Of a DNA stretch of 5,005 bases, positions 1 through 4,622 are shown one piece after another. A program made the translations under genes and the position numbers. The DNA is from an uncultured Gemmatimonadota bacterium (GTDB taxonomy: Bacteria > Gemmatimonadota > Gemmatimonadetes > Gemmatimonadales > Gemmatimonadaceae), in assembly GCA_946479015.1 (NCBI GenBank), contig CAMLEQ010000309.1, forward strand, positions 1-5,005, in the 5' to 3' direction. The notes under the pieces were generated by a model. That model made no database searches and had not been told where the DNA came from. It was given only the letters and a program-made list of their open reading frames with translations. The first letter of the stretch is position 1; the number at the start of each line of letters is the position of its first letter.

Positions 1-331
1 GCGTGGGCATGTAGCAGAGCGCGTACGCGATGAGCAGCGGGTAGAACGCGCCGAACGTGCCTTGGGTGGAGGCGAGCCAGAGGAGCACGCCCCCCGCGAG
101 GTGGAGCGCGGCGAGCAGCCGCTCGCTGGCGAAGAAGCGGTCGGCCACCATCCCGATGAAGAACGGCGAGATCATCGCCGCGATCGCCGTCGCGCCGTAG
201 GCGAGCCCCACCTGGGTCCCATCGAAGCGGAGCGTGGTGCCGAGCCAGGTGCCCATGGTCACGAACCACGCACCCCACACGAAGTACTGGAGGAACATCA
301 TCGCCGACAGCCGCACGCGAACGCCGTTCAT
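1..331 (-). CDS. MFS permease, nucleoside:H+ symporter-like (N-terminal part only)
   Basis: An open frame runs from an ATG at 331-329 to the window edge, giving 110 residues with no stop. It is strongly hydrophobic. Likely membrane segments lie at about residues 10-32 (rich in aromatics, with YFVWGAWF), 41-62, 72-89 and 95 onward. Between the second and third is a motif A-like loop, [12 protein letters not shown] (60-71), as expected for the major facilitator superfamily. The first segment resembles the nucleoside:H+ symporter (NupG/XapB-like) branch, but the substrate cannot be told from this fragment. The protein would sit in the inner membrane. A GAGGGA Shine-Dalgarno sequence (complement of 337-342) lies about 5 bases before the ATG. 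The gene starts 21 bases after the stop of the upstream isomerase-like gene, so the two are probably cotranscribed. About three quarters of a normal ~400-residue transporter lies outside the window. Confidence 0.85.
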   Translation of the reverse strand, partial: MNGVRVRLSAMMFLQYFVWGAWFVTMGTWLGTTLRFDGTQVGLAYGATAIAAMISPFFIGMVADRFFASERLLAALHLAGGVLLWLASTQGTFGAFYPLLIAYALCYMPT

Positions 332-352
332 GCGCTTCCCTCGTGGCCGGGG

Positions 353-1234
353 TCAGTATCTGAGATGCCGCAGGTACTCGTAGCTCTCCCGTACGTCGTC
401 GAGCGGCGACGGCGGATCGTCGTGCTCCACGAACACGTGCGCGATCCCCGCCTCGCTCGTGCGGGCGAAGATCGCGCGGAAGTCGATCGTCCCCTTCCCC
501 ACGTCCACCATCTGGCCGGTGGCGGTGATGTCCTTCGCGTGCACGAGCGGGAAGCGCCCGGGGTGGCTCGCGAAGTACGCGAGCGGATCGCCCCCCGCCT
601 TCACGATCCAGTAGAGGTCCAGCTCCATGCGCACCAGCGACGGATCGCACTCGGCGAGCAGCAGGTCGTAGGGGACGATGCCGCCGGCGATCGGCGCGAA
701 CTCGTAGTCGTGATTGTGGTAGGCGAGCTGCACGCCCGATTTCAGCGCCGTCTCTCCCGCGCGGTTCAGCTCCGCCGCCACGCGCCGGTAGCCGTCGGGG
801 GTGCGGTCGCTCTCGTCGATCCAGGGGCAGACGATGTAGCGCTGGCCGAGCGCGTGCGCGTCGTCCAGCGCCGCGGGCCACCGCTCGCGGATGTCCTGCA
901 TGGAGATGTGCGACGACGGACACTTCAGCCCGTGCCGGTCGAGGATCGCGCGCATCTCGCGCGCCGTCTTCCCGTGCAGCCCCGCCAGCTCCACCTCGGC
1001 GTAGCCGATGCGCGCGAGCGCGGCGAGCGTCCCCTCCACGTCGCGGTCCATGAGCGCGCGCACGGTGTAGAGCTGGATGCCGATCGGCCCGAGCGTGCGC
1101 TGACCCTTCTCCTCGAGCGGCGACGAGCACGCCATCGCGAGTGGCGCGGTGCCGGAGAGCATCCCCACGGACGCAGCCGCCCCGCCGAGGAGGCGGAGGA
1201 AGTGGCGGCGGGAGAGTGCACAGGTGTCGCGCAA
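353..1234 (-). CDS. Tat-signal sugar phosphate isomerase/epimerase-like protein (xylose isomerase-like TIM barrel)
   Basis: 293 residues. The N-terminus carries a twin-arginine motif, SRRHFLR (8-14), then a hydrophobic stretch rich in Gly and Ala (15-35), so export by Tat is likely. C36 follows AMA and could be a poor lipobox. The body (about 50-293) reads as an AP endonuclease 2/xylose isomerase-like barrel: GIQLYTVR (52-59), YAEVEL (78-83), H109, HNHDYEF (173-179), ELDLYW (204-209), HAKD (232-235) and VEHDD (269-273). These carry the Glu/His/Asp residues that usually bind the divalent metal. Relatives isomerise or epimerise sugars and inositol derivatives; the substrate here is unknown. The start is a TTG: an in-frame TAG lies 12 codons upstream and no ATG or GTG falls between, while later starts would cut into the signal. 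No convincing Shine-Dalgarno sequence precedes it. It leads the two-gene unit with the MFS permease, suggesting periplasmic processing of a sugar or nucleoside that is then imported. Confidence 0.9.
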   Translation of the reverse strand: MRDTCALSRRHFLRLLGGAAASVGMLSGTAPLAMACSSPLEEKGQRTLGPIGIQLYTVRALMDRDVEGTLAALARIGYAEVELAGLHGKTAREMRAILDRHGLKCPSSHISMQDIRERWPAALDDAHALGQRYIVCPWIDESDRTPDGYRRVAAELNRAGETALKSGVQLAYHNHDYEFAPIAGGIVPYDLLLAECDPSLVRMELDLYWIVKAGGDPLAYFASHPGRFPLVHAKDITATGQMVDVGKGTIDFRAIFARTSEAGIAHVFVEHDDPPSPLDDVRESYEYLRHLRY

Positions 1235-1297
1235 AGCCGGAGCTCTGGTACGGGGACGGCGTCGAAGCTACGGAACGAAGGGGCGGAAGGCCAGGAG

Positions 1298-1517
1298 TAG
1301 GAGGTAGTGTGTAGTCGCTAGACCACCGTGAAACGCGTGTGGCGTGTAGAAGGCGGTCGTAGGCGAGAGGAGATGGGTAGAGCGCGTGTAGGGCCGGATG
1401 TAGAGAGACTTCGCCTACATCTCAACCTACACGCGCCGTACCTCCCTCCTCTTTCCGTCAGTTCCCCACACGCCACACGCGTTTCATGGTGGTCCAGCGA
1501 CTACACACTATCTTCTA
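1298..1517. repeat. Large imperfect palindrome (fold-back element), MITE-like
   Basis: This fills most of the 289-base gap between the divergent isomerase and SET genes, where no gene is visible. The outer arms, 1298-1347 and 1468-1517, are inverted copies matching at 46 of 50 positions. Pairing resumes inside after small bulges: an AGAGGAG-type block, then 1382-1392 against 1426-1436 (GCGCGTGTAGG), then 1397-1403 against 1415-1421 (GATGTAG), leaving a loop of about 11 bases. The whole ~220 bases can therefore fold as one long hairpin. The arms are rich in GTAG and GTGTAG words, and the left end starts with TAG at 1298, 1305, 1312 and 1319, a 7-base spacing. Likely explanations are a non-autonomous miniature inverted-repeat element, a structured RNA, or a long regulatory hairpin. 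I could not recognise a clear target-site duplication at its ends. The right end lies only 6 bases before the SET start codon. Confidence 0.85.
1509..1514 (+). promoter_or_regulatory. Possible -10 element (TATCTT) for the SET gene
   Basis: TATCTT matches the TATAAT consensus at four of six positions and lies in the AT-richer right end of the fold-back element. It ends 9 bases before the SET ATG at 1524, so a transcript from it would begin almost at the start codon and be leaderless or nearly so. That fits the absence of a good Shine-Dalgarno sequence there. No clear -35 hexamer is visible about 17 bases upstream, so the call is weak. The mirror position in the left arm reads TACCTC, a poorer match. 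Confidence 0.25.
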
Positions 1518-1523
1518 TAGAGA

Positions 1524-1970
1524 ATGCCTTTCCCATTCGACATCCGCCCCTCCCCCATTCAGGGCGTCGGCGCTTTCGCCACCACCGCTATCCCCGCCGG
1601 CGTCCGTCTCATCGAGTACACCGGCGAGCGCCTGACGCCGGCGGAGGCGGATGCGCGCTACCCCGACGTCCCCGGCGAGCGCCATCACACGTATCTCTTC
1701 GCCATCGACGATGACGTCGTGATCGATGCCGCCGTGGACGGGAACGAGGCGCGGTTCATCAACCACTCGTGCGACCCCAACTGCGACGCCGTGATCGAGG
1801 ACGGGCGCATCTGGATCGACACCATCCGCGACGTGGCGCCCGGAGAGGAGCTCGCGTACGACTACGCGTACGTGCTCGAGGAGCGGCATACACCGGCGGC
1901 GAAGCGCCGCTTCCCCTGCCACTGCGGCTCCGCTCGCTGCCGCGGGACGATCCTCGCGAAGAAGCGCTGA
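1524..1970 (+). CDS. SET-domain protein-lysine N-methyltransferase with post-SET zinc motif
   Basis: 148 residues, essentially a bare SET domain plus post-SET tail. Visible motifs in order are GVGAFATTAIPAG (14-26), IEYTGE (30-35), the SAM/knot motif RFINHSCDPNC (77-87), and GEELAYDY (107-114) with the conserved tyrosines at 112 and 114. The tail has CHCGSARCRG (132-141), whose three cysteines with C83 of the NHSC motif would bind a zinc ion, as in eukaryotic-type SET enzymes. It should transfer methyl groups from S-adenosylmethionine to lysine on a protein; the target is unknown. No DNA-binding or other domain is attached. The ATG at 1524 puts the first SET motif at residue 14, so little could be missing, but it has no clear Shine-Dalgarno sequence and lies 6 bases beyond the fold-back element. 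Small SET proteins of this type occur in scattered bacteria and are usually explained by transfer from eukaryotes or between bacteria. Confidence 0.92.
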   Translation: MPFPFDIRPSPIQGVGAFATTAIPAGVRLIEYTGERLTPAEADARYPDVPGERHHTYLFAIDDDVVIDAAVDGNEARFINHSCDPNCDAVIEDGRIWIDTIRDVAPGEELAYDYAYVLEERHTPAAKRRFPCHCGSARCRGTILAKKR

Positions 1971-1982
1971 GCGCGGGGCTTC

Positions 1983-2002
1983 CGCGCCGTCGCGACGGCG
2001 CG
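1983..2002. promoter_or_regulatory. Perfect 20-base palindrome between SET and DinB genes
   Basis: CGCGCCGTCGCGACGGCGCG reads the same on both strands, 12 bases after the SET stop and 33 bases before the DinB start. It has no loop and no following T-tract, so it is not a classic intrinsic terminator. It could act as a transcription-end structure for SET or as a protein-binding operator ahead of DinB. In DNA this GC-rich, CG-heavy palindromes also arise by chance more often than in balanced sequence. Confidence 0.4.
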
Positions 2003-2024
2003 CAAACTACTGGTCCTCTTCTGC

Positions 2025-2030
2025 AAGGAG
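2025..2030 (+). promoter_or_regulatory. Shine-Dalgarno sequence fixing the DinB start
   Basis: AAGGAG lies 5 bases before the ATG at 2036. The frame is open much further upstream, overlapping the SET gene, so this site is what decides the start. Confidence 0.8.
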
Positions 2031-2035
2031 CGACC

Positions 2036-2575
2036 ATGACCACCAGCGCCAACGCGTCGACGGCCGCCGGCGCAACGTCCACGGCCAAGCAGGCATTCCT
2101 CGACACCTACGACCGCGAGCACGCGACCACCATGCGTGTGCTCCGCGCCTACCCCACCGACAAGCTCGACCTGCGCCCGCACGCGATGTGCAAGACGGCG
2201 CGCGAGCTCGCCTGGGTGTTCGTCGCCGAGCGGCGCCTCGGCACCCTGGTGTTCAACAACGCGCTCGCCGCCGGCGGCGCGCCCCCCGCGCCCGTGCCGC
2301 CGCCCGAGTCGTGGGACGAGCTGCTCGCCGAGATCGAGCGCGCGCACCGCGACTACAGGGAGCTCGTGCGAAAGACCCCGGACGACCAGCTCCACGCCAC
2401 GGTGAAGTTCTTCACCGCGCCGAAGACGATGGGCGACGTGCCGCGCATGAATCTTCTCTGGAGCTTCCTGCACGACGAGATCCACCACCGTGGGCAGTTC
2501 TCGATCTATCTGCGCATGGCGGGCGGGCGGGTGCCGTCGATCTACGGGCCCACCGCGGACGAGCCGTGGATGTGA
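2036..2575 (+). CDS. DinB-family protein (DinB/YfiT-like four-helix bundle)
   Basis: 179 residues. The low-complexity Ala/Thr/Ser N-terminus (1-18) is followed by the helical bundle. The C-terminal signature LHDEIHHRGQFSIYLRMAG (145-163) is highly characteristic of the DinB superfamily, and H146 and H150 match the two metal-binding histidines of that helix. The ending RVPSIYGPTADEPW is also typical of the family. The first histidine ligand, usually in the second helix after a G/R-E-L-x stretch, appears absent: the matching segment is KTARELAWVFVAE (53-65), with V61 or F62 where His is common. H29 or H49 might substitute. Family members are putative metal-dependent enzymes, some being thiol (bacillithiol or mycothiol) transferases, and the original member was damage-inducible, but no specific reaction can be assigned. 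It lies 65 bases after SET on the same strand; its own Shine-Dalgarno sequence and the intervening palindrome leave cotranscription uncertain. Confidence 0.88.
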   Translation: MTTSANASTAAGATSTAKQAFLDTYDREHATTMRVLRAYPTDKLDLRPHAMCKTARELAWVFVAERRLGTLVFNNALAAGGAPPAPVPPPESWDELLAEIERAHRDYRELVRKTPDDQLHATVKFFTAPKTMGDVPRMNLLWSFLHDEIHHRGQFSIYLRMAGGRVPSIYGPTADEPWM

Positions 2576-2607
2576 GCGCGGCGCCGCGCGACTGACGCAC
2601 ACGATTG

Positions 2608-2658
2608 GCGAGCGCGGCTCGCGGCTCCCGGCGATCGGGAGTCGCGAGCCGCGCTCGC
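2608..2658. terminator. Long GC-rich hairpin between convergent DinB and aldo/keto reductase genes
   Basis: Arms 2608-2630 and 2636-2658 pair over 23 bases with a single non-Watson-Crick position (G opposite T, a wobble on the plus-strand RNA) around the 5-base loop GCGAT. It lies 32 bases after the DinB stop and 12 bases after the aldo/keto reductase stop, so it is well placed to end transcription from both sides. There is no T-tract on either strand, so it may need Rho, or may instead be a dispersed REP-like repeat. Position and stem strength favour a bidirectional terminator. Confidence 0.65.
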
Positions 2659-2670
2659 GGTCAGCCGCCG

Positions 2671-3594
2671 CTACGCCCGCGCCATCACGATCCGGTCCAC
2701 CTCGGCGAGCTCCTCGTCCGTCAGCGTCCACCCAGCCGCCGCGGCGTTCGCCTTCACCTGCTCCGGCTTCGTCGCTCCCGCGATCACCGACGCCACCACG
2801 GAGCGCGAGAGGAGCCACGAGAAGGCGAGCTCCAGGATCGTGTGTCCGCGCGCCTCGGCGAACGATATCAGCTCCTCCACGATCTCGATGTTCTCGTCGT
2901 TGAGCAGCTCTCCGTGCCAGCCGGACTGGATGCGGCTCCCCTGCGGCGCAGGGCGTCCCTTGCGGTACTTCCCGGAGAGCAGCCCGCTCGCGAGCGGGAA
3001 GTACGGGATGAACGCGATCCCGAGGCGCTCGCACTCGGGGATCACCTCGCGCTCCGGCTCGCGGTGCAGCAGGCTGTACTCGTTCTGCACGCTCACGAAG
3101 CGCGCGGCGCCGGGGCGCACCGCCCGCTCCGCTTCGCGGAGCTGCTCGGCGGAGAAGTTCGAGCAGCCGATCTCGCGCACCTTCCCCTCGCGCACCAGCT
3201 CGTCCATCGCGCCCAGCGTGTCGGCGATCGGCACGGTGGGGTCGGGGGTGTGGAGCTGGTAGAGGTCGATGTGGTCGGTGCCGAGCCGGCGCAGGCTGTC
3301 CTCAGCGGCCTGTCGCACGTACTCCGGGCGCGCTCCCTTCCGCCGCTCGTCCACTTTCATCCCGAACTTCGTCGCCAGCACCACGTCACTGCGCCGGCCG
3401 CCGAGCGCGCGGCCGAGATACTCCTCGCTCTTCGTGCGGCCGTAGATGTCGGCCGTGTCGAAAAAGGTGATCCCCGCGTCGAGCGCCGCGTGCACCACCG
3501 ATGCCGTGGCGGCCTCGTCGAGCTTCTTCCCGAAGTTGTTGGTGCCGAGGCCGACCACCGAGACCTCGAGCGATCCGATCCGTCGCGTGTCCAC
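2671..3594 (-). CDS. Aldo/keto reductase
   Basis: 307 residues, full length for the family. It is a cytosolic NAD(P)H-dependent (beta/alpha)8 barrel that reduces aldehydes or ketones to alcohols. The catalytic tetrad is visible: D46 (in FFDTADIYG, 44-52), Y51, K76 (in ATKFG) and H115 (in YQLHTPD, 112-118). Further family signatures are GLGTNNFG (15-22), GKVREIGCSNFS (137-148), VQNEYSLL (169-176), and the coenzyme-binding end FIPYFPLASGLLSGKY (195-210) with VIAGATKPEQV (270-280). It resembles the Kv-beta/YghZ-like branch, but the substrate is not readable. The GTG start at 3594-3592 is preferred because a GGAGGG Shine-Dalgarno sequence precedes it with 6 bases between and it puts the first barrel strand at residue 3. 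It is a single-gene unit, convergent with DinB and divergent from the plus-strand genes that follow. The gap to those genes (3595-3768) holds no other gene that I can support. Confidence 0.95.
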   Translation of the reverse strand: MDTRRIGSLEVSVVGLGTNNFGKKLDEAATASVVHAALDAGITFFDTADIYGRTKSEEYLGRALGGRRSDVVLATKFGMKVDERRKGARPEYVRQAAEDSLRRLGTDHIDLYQLHTPDPTVPIADTLGAMDELVREGKVREIGCSNFSAEQLREAERAVRPGAARFVSVQNEYSLLHREPEREVIPECERLGIAFIPYFPLASGLLSGKYRKGRPAPQGSRIQSGWHGELLNDENIEIVEELISFAEARGHTILELAFSWLLSRSVVASVIAGATKPEQVKANAAAAGWTLTDEELAEVDRIVMARA

Positions 3595-3600
3595 CGTGTG

Positions 3601-3606
3601 CCCTCC
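3601..3606 (-). promoter_or_regulatory. Shine-Dalgarno sequence supporting the GTG start of the aldo/keto reductase
   Basis: On the minus strand this reads GGAGGG, followed by CACACG and then the GTG. An ATG overlapping the site opens a different frame that does not match any family, so this spacing decides for GTG. Confidence 0.75.
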
Positions 3607-3664
3607 ATCCGATCGTGTTCATGGTCCCCACAGTCGCTCGCACCCGCCGTGCCGCGCGCCGCGG

Positions 3665-3702
3665 CGGAGCGGTCGCTCCGGCGCCCGGCGGAAAGCGGGC
3701 GC
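3665..3702. repeat. Two adjacent short hairpins in a divergent intergenic region
   Basis: 3665-3671 pairs with 3674-3680 (CGGAGCG/CGCTCCG), and 3681-3687 pairs with 3696-3702 (GCGCCCG/CGGGCGC). They lie between the start of the aldo/keto reductase and the plus-strand leader at 3769, so they would be in or near both promoter regions. Short GC-rich stems of this size are expected by chance in such DNA, so function is unproven. Confidence 0.3.
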
Positions 3703-3768
3703 GCGCGGCGATCCGTTCCGGCGAGCGTGCTCTGGCGGTGGGCCGTCCAGGGCGAGTATCGTCACGCG

Positions 3769-3876
3769 ATGAACATCGGGCGACGCGACTTCCTCGCCAG
3801 CGCGGCGGCGCTCGCCGTCATCGCCCTCTCCGCACCGCCGTCACACGATAGGGAGCACCGCGCATGTACGGATTGA
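3769..3876 (+). pseudogene. Orphan Tat signal-peptide frame (35 residues) overlapping the ABM gene start
   Basis: The frame encodes a textbook twin-arginine signal: GRRDFLAS (4-11) followed by a hydrophobic core AAALAVIALSAPP (12-24), then eleven polar residues and a stop. Nothing that could be a mature protein follows, so it is either the remnant of an exported protein or a small leader peptide. Its TGA (3874-3876) lies 11 codon bases inside the ABM gene, which begins at 3864 in the -1 frame relative to it; the short overlap would permit translational coupling. A single-base insertion, or a two-base deletion, between the signal and 3864 would fuse the signal to the ABM domain, but the ABM frame also has a TAG at 3849-3851, so more than one change may be involved. 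No strong Shine-Dalgarno sequence precedes the ATG. TATCGT at 3757-3762 could be a -10 element, giving a nearly leaderless transcript. Confidence 0.6.
3850..3855 (+). promoter_or_regulatory. Shine-Dalgarno sequence for the ABM-family gene
   Basis: AGGGAG lies 8 bases before the ATG at 3864, inside the end of the orphan Tat frame. It supports independent translation of the ABM protein as a cytosolic product without the signal peptide. Confidence 0.65.
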
Positions 3877-4172
3877 TCGGGAAGATCACCGCCGTCCCCG
3901 GGCAGCGGGACGCATTGACCGCGATCCTGCTCGAGGGGACGGTCGGGATGCCCGGGTGCCTGAGCTACATCGTGGCCACCGACCCGGCCGACGAGAACGC
4001 ACTCTGGGTCACCGAGGTGTGGACGGACAAGGCGAGCCACGACGCCTCGCTGTCGCTCCCTTCGGTGCGGCAGGCCATCGCCAGGGGGCGCCCGCTGATC
4101 GCGGGGTTCGGCGAGAGCTTCGTCACCACACCCGTGGGTGGGCAGGGGCTGGGCGCGGATGCCACGAAATAA
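3864..4172 (+). CDS. ABM-family (antibiotic biosynthesis/putative quinol) monooxygenase
   Basis: 102 residues, the usual size of a single dimeric alpha/beta-barrel (ferredoxin-like) ABM domain of the YgiN type. Visible landmarks are the first strand YGLIGKITAVPGQRDAL (2-18), GCLSYIVATDPADENALWVTEVW in pieces at 31-40 and 45-53 (the E51-V-W53 strand is typical), H59 in the following helix region KASHDASLSLPSVRQAI (56-72), and a last strand near FVTTPVGG (86-93). Family members oxidise quinols or polyketides without a cofactor, or are merely structural relatives; the substrate cannot be inferred. The start is set by the AGGGAG site upstream. The Tat-type leader frame directly before it, in another frame, raises the possibility that an ancestor was exported. 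The gene stands between an aldo/keto reductase facing away and a terminator. Confidence 0.85.
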   Translation: MYGLIGKITAVPGQRDALTAILLEGTVGMPGCLSYIVATDPADENALWVTEVWTDKASHDASLSLPSVRQAIARGRPLIAGFGESFVTTPVGGQGLGADATK

Positions 4173-4204
4173 AAAAACCCCGCCAGGGCCGGAGCGCTGA
4201 CGGG
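4171..4204 (-). terminator. Intrinsic terminator with T-tract on the minus strand
   Basis: The stem is formed by 4179-4186 (CCCGCCAG) and 4197-4204 (CTGACGGG) with one mismatch and a 10-base loop. Read on the minus strand it is followed by seven T residues (the A-run at 4171-4177), the classic intrinsic-terminator form. On the plus strand no T-run follows, so it would serve the ABM gene less well, although its A-run overlaps the ABM stop. The nearest minus-strand gene that could use it is prfC, which ends over 400 bases away beyond the Abi remnant. Confidence 0.7.
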
Positions 4205-4256
4205 TCGATCGGGGGCCGAGATAACTATTTCGGCTCTGCGATTCAAGCATACCGCG

Positions 4257-4580
4257 ATGCTTTCATCTGCGCAAGAGGCGTATCTTGGCCGCCTTCGCTT
4301 TCAACTGACCGAAGCGCGCCTGACGCCGTACCTGAAGAAAGCCAGAGGCGACGTCGATTGCGCGCTGGCGCGATACTACTGGAACATCCGACTGTGCAAG
4401 GCCTTCTATCCTCTGCTTCAGGAGCTCGAGATCGCACTTCGGAACAATCTCGATCGCGCCTTTGCCGCAGCGCATCACGTCACACGCTACAGAGACGTCG
4501 TGTCCTGGCTCGACAGCACGCCAGTCGTCGTCGTACACAAAGAGGGCCAGGAGGACATTGCGCGAGCGAAGGAGAACTGA
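4257..4580 (+). pseudogene. Abi-family (abortive infection-like) protein, 3'-truncated
   Basis: 107 residues matching the N-terminal half of Abi-like proteins (Abi_2-type): RLTPYLKKARGDVDCALA (21-38), YYWNIRLCKAFYPLLQELE (40-58) and IALRNNL (59-65), a hallmark order for the family. The last residues, EDIARAKEN, fit the helix where relatives continue, but the frame then stops. Relatives usually run on for roughly another 100 residues to a conserved R-N-x3-A-H-H segment thought to be the HEPN ribonuclease-type active site. That part is missing here, and I find no continuation in the other two frames before prfC ends at 4623. The gene is therefore probably dead, through 3' deletion rather than a simple frameshift. 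Base composition differs from its surroundings: 35 and 36 G+C of 60 in two sample stretches (4261-4320, 4441-4500) against 47 of 60 in DinB (2221-2280). No Shine-Dalgarno sequence precedes the ATG. It points convergently at prfC. Confidence 0.75.
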
Positions 4581-4622
4581 ACCGCACGACGTGCCACACA
4601 GAAATAGCGGGGAGTTACCTCC

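Noticed and set aside
1123..1140. A lipobox at C36 of the Tat-signal isomerase
   Set aside because: AMAC lacks the usual leucine at the -3 position, so lipoprotein processing is possible but too weak to list as a feature.
62..1300. A long plus-strand open frame of 412 codons
   Set aside because: It is antisense to the MFS and isomerase genes, rich in Arg, His and Glu with no recognisable domain, as expected for a shadow frame in high-GC coding DNA.
1261..1520. CRISPR array or tandem repeat
   Set aside because: The repeated words here are inverted arms of one palindrome, not direct repeats separated by spacers.
1328..1714. A plus-strand open frame starting inside the fold-back element
   Set aside because: It runs into the SET gene out of frame and has no recognisable motif after the repeat; the SET frame is clearly the coding one.
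1862..3034. A 390-codon minus-strand open frame
   Set aside because: It crosses SET, DinB and the hairpin and overlaps the aldo/keto reductase on the same strand in another frame; its composition is that of a shadow frame.
2605..3768. A long plus-strand open frame leading into the Tat signal at 3769
   Set aside because: It is antisense to the aldo/keto reductase and has no family motifs. Only its last 35 residues look real, so I start that frame at the ATG at 3769.
3762..4250. Minus-strand open frames opposite the ABM gene
   Set aside because: They cross the terminator, show no domain, and the plus-strand ABM motifs explain this stretch.
4173..4256. A read-through ABM-Abi fusion
   Set aside because: The two frames are in register and the 28 codons between them are open, but the TAA at 4170 and the terminator hairpin lie between, and the intervening residues show no conserved character.
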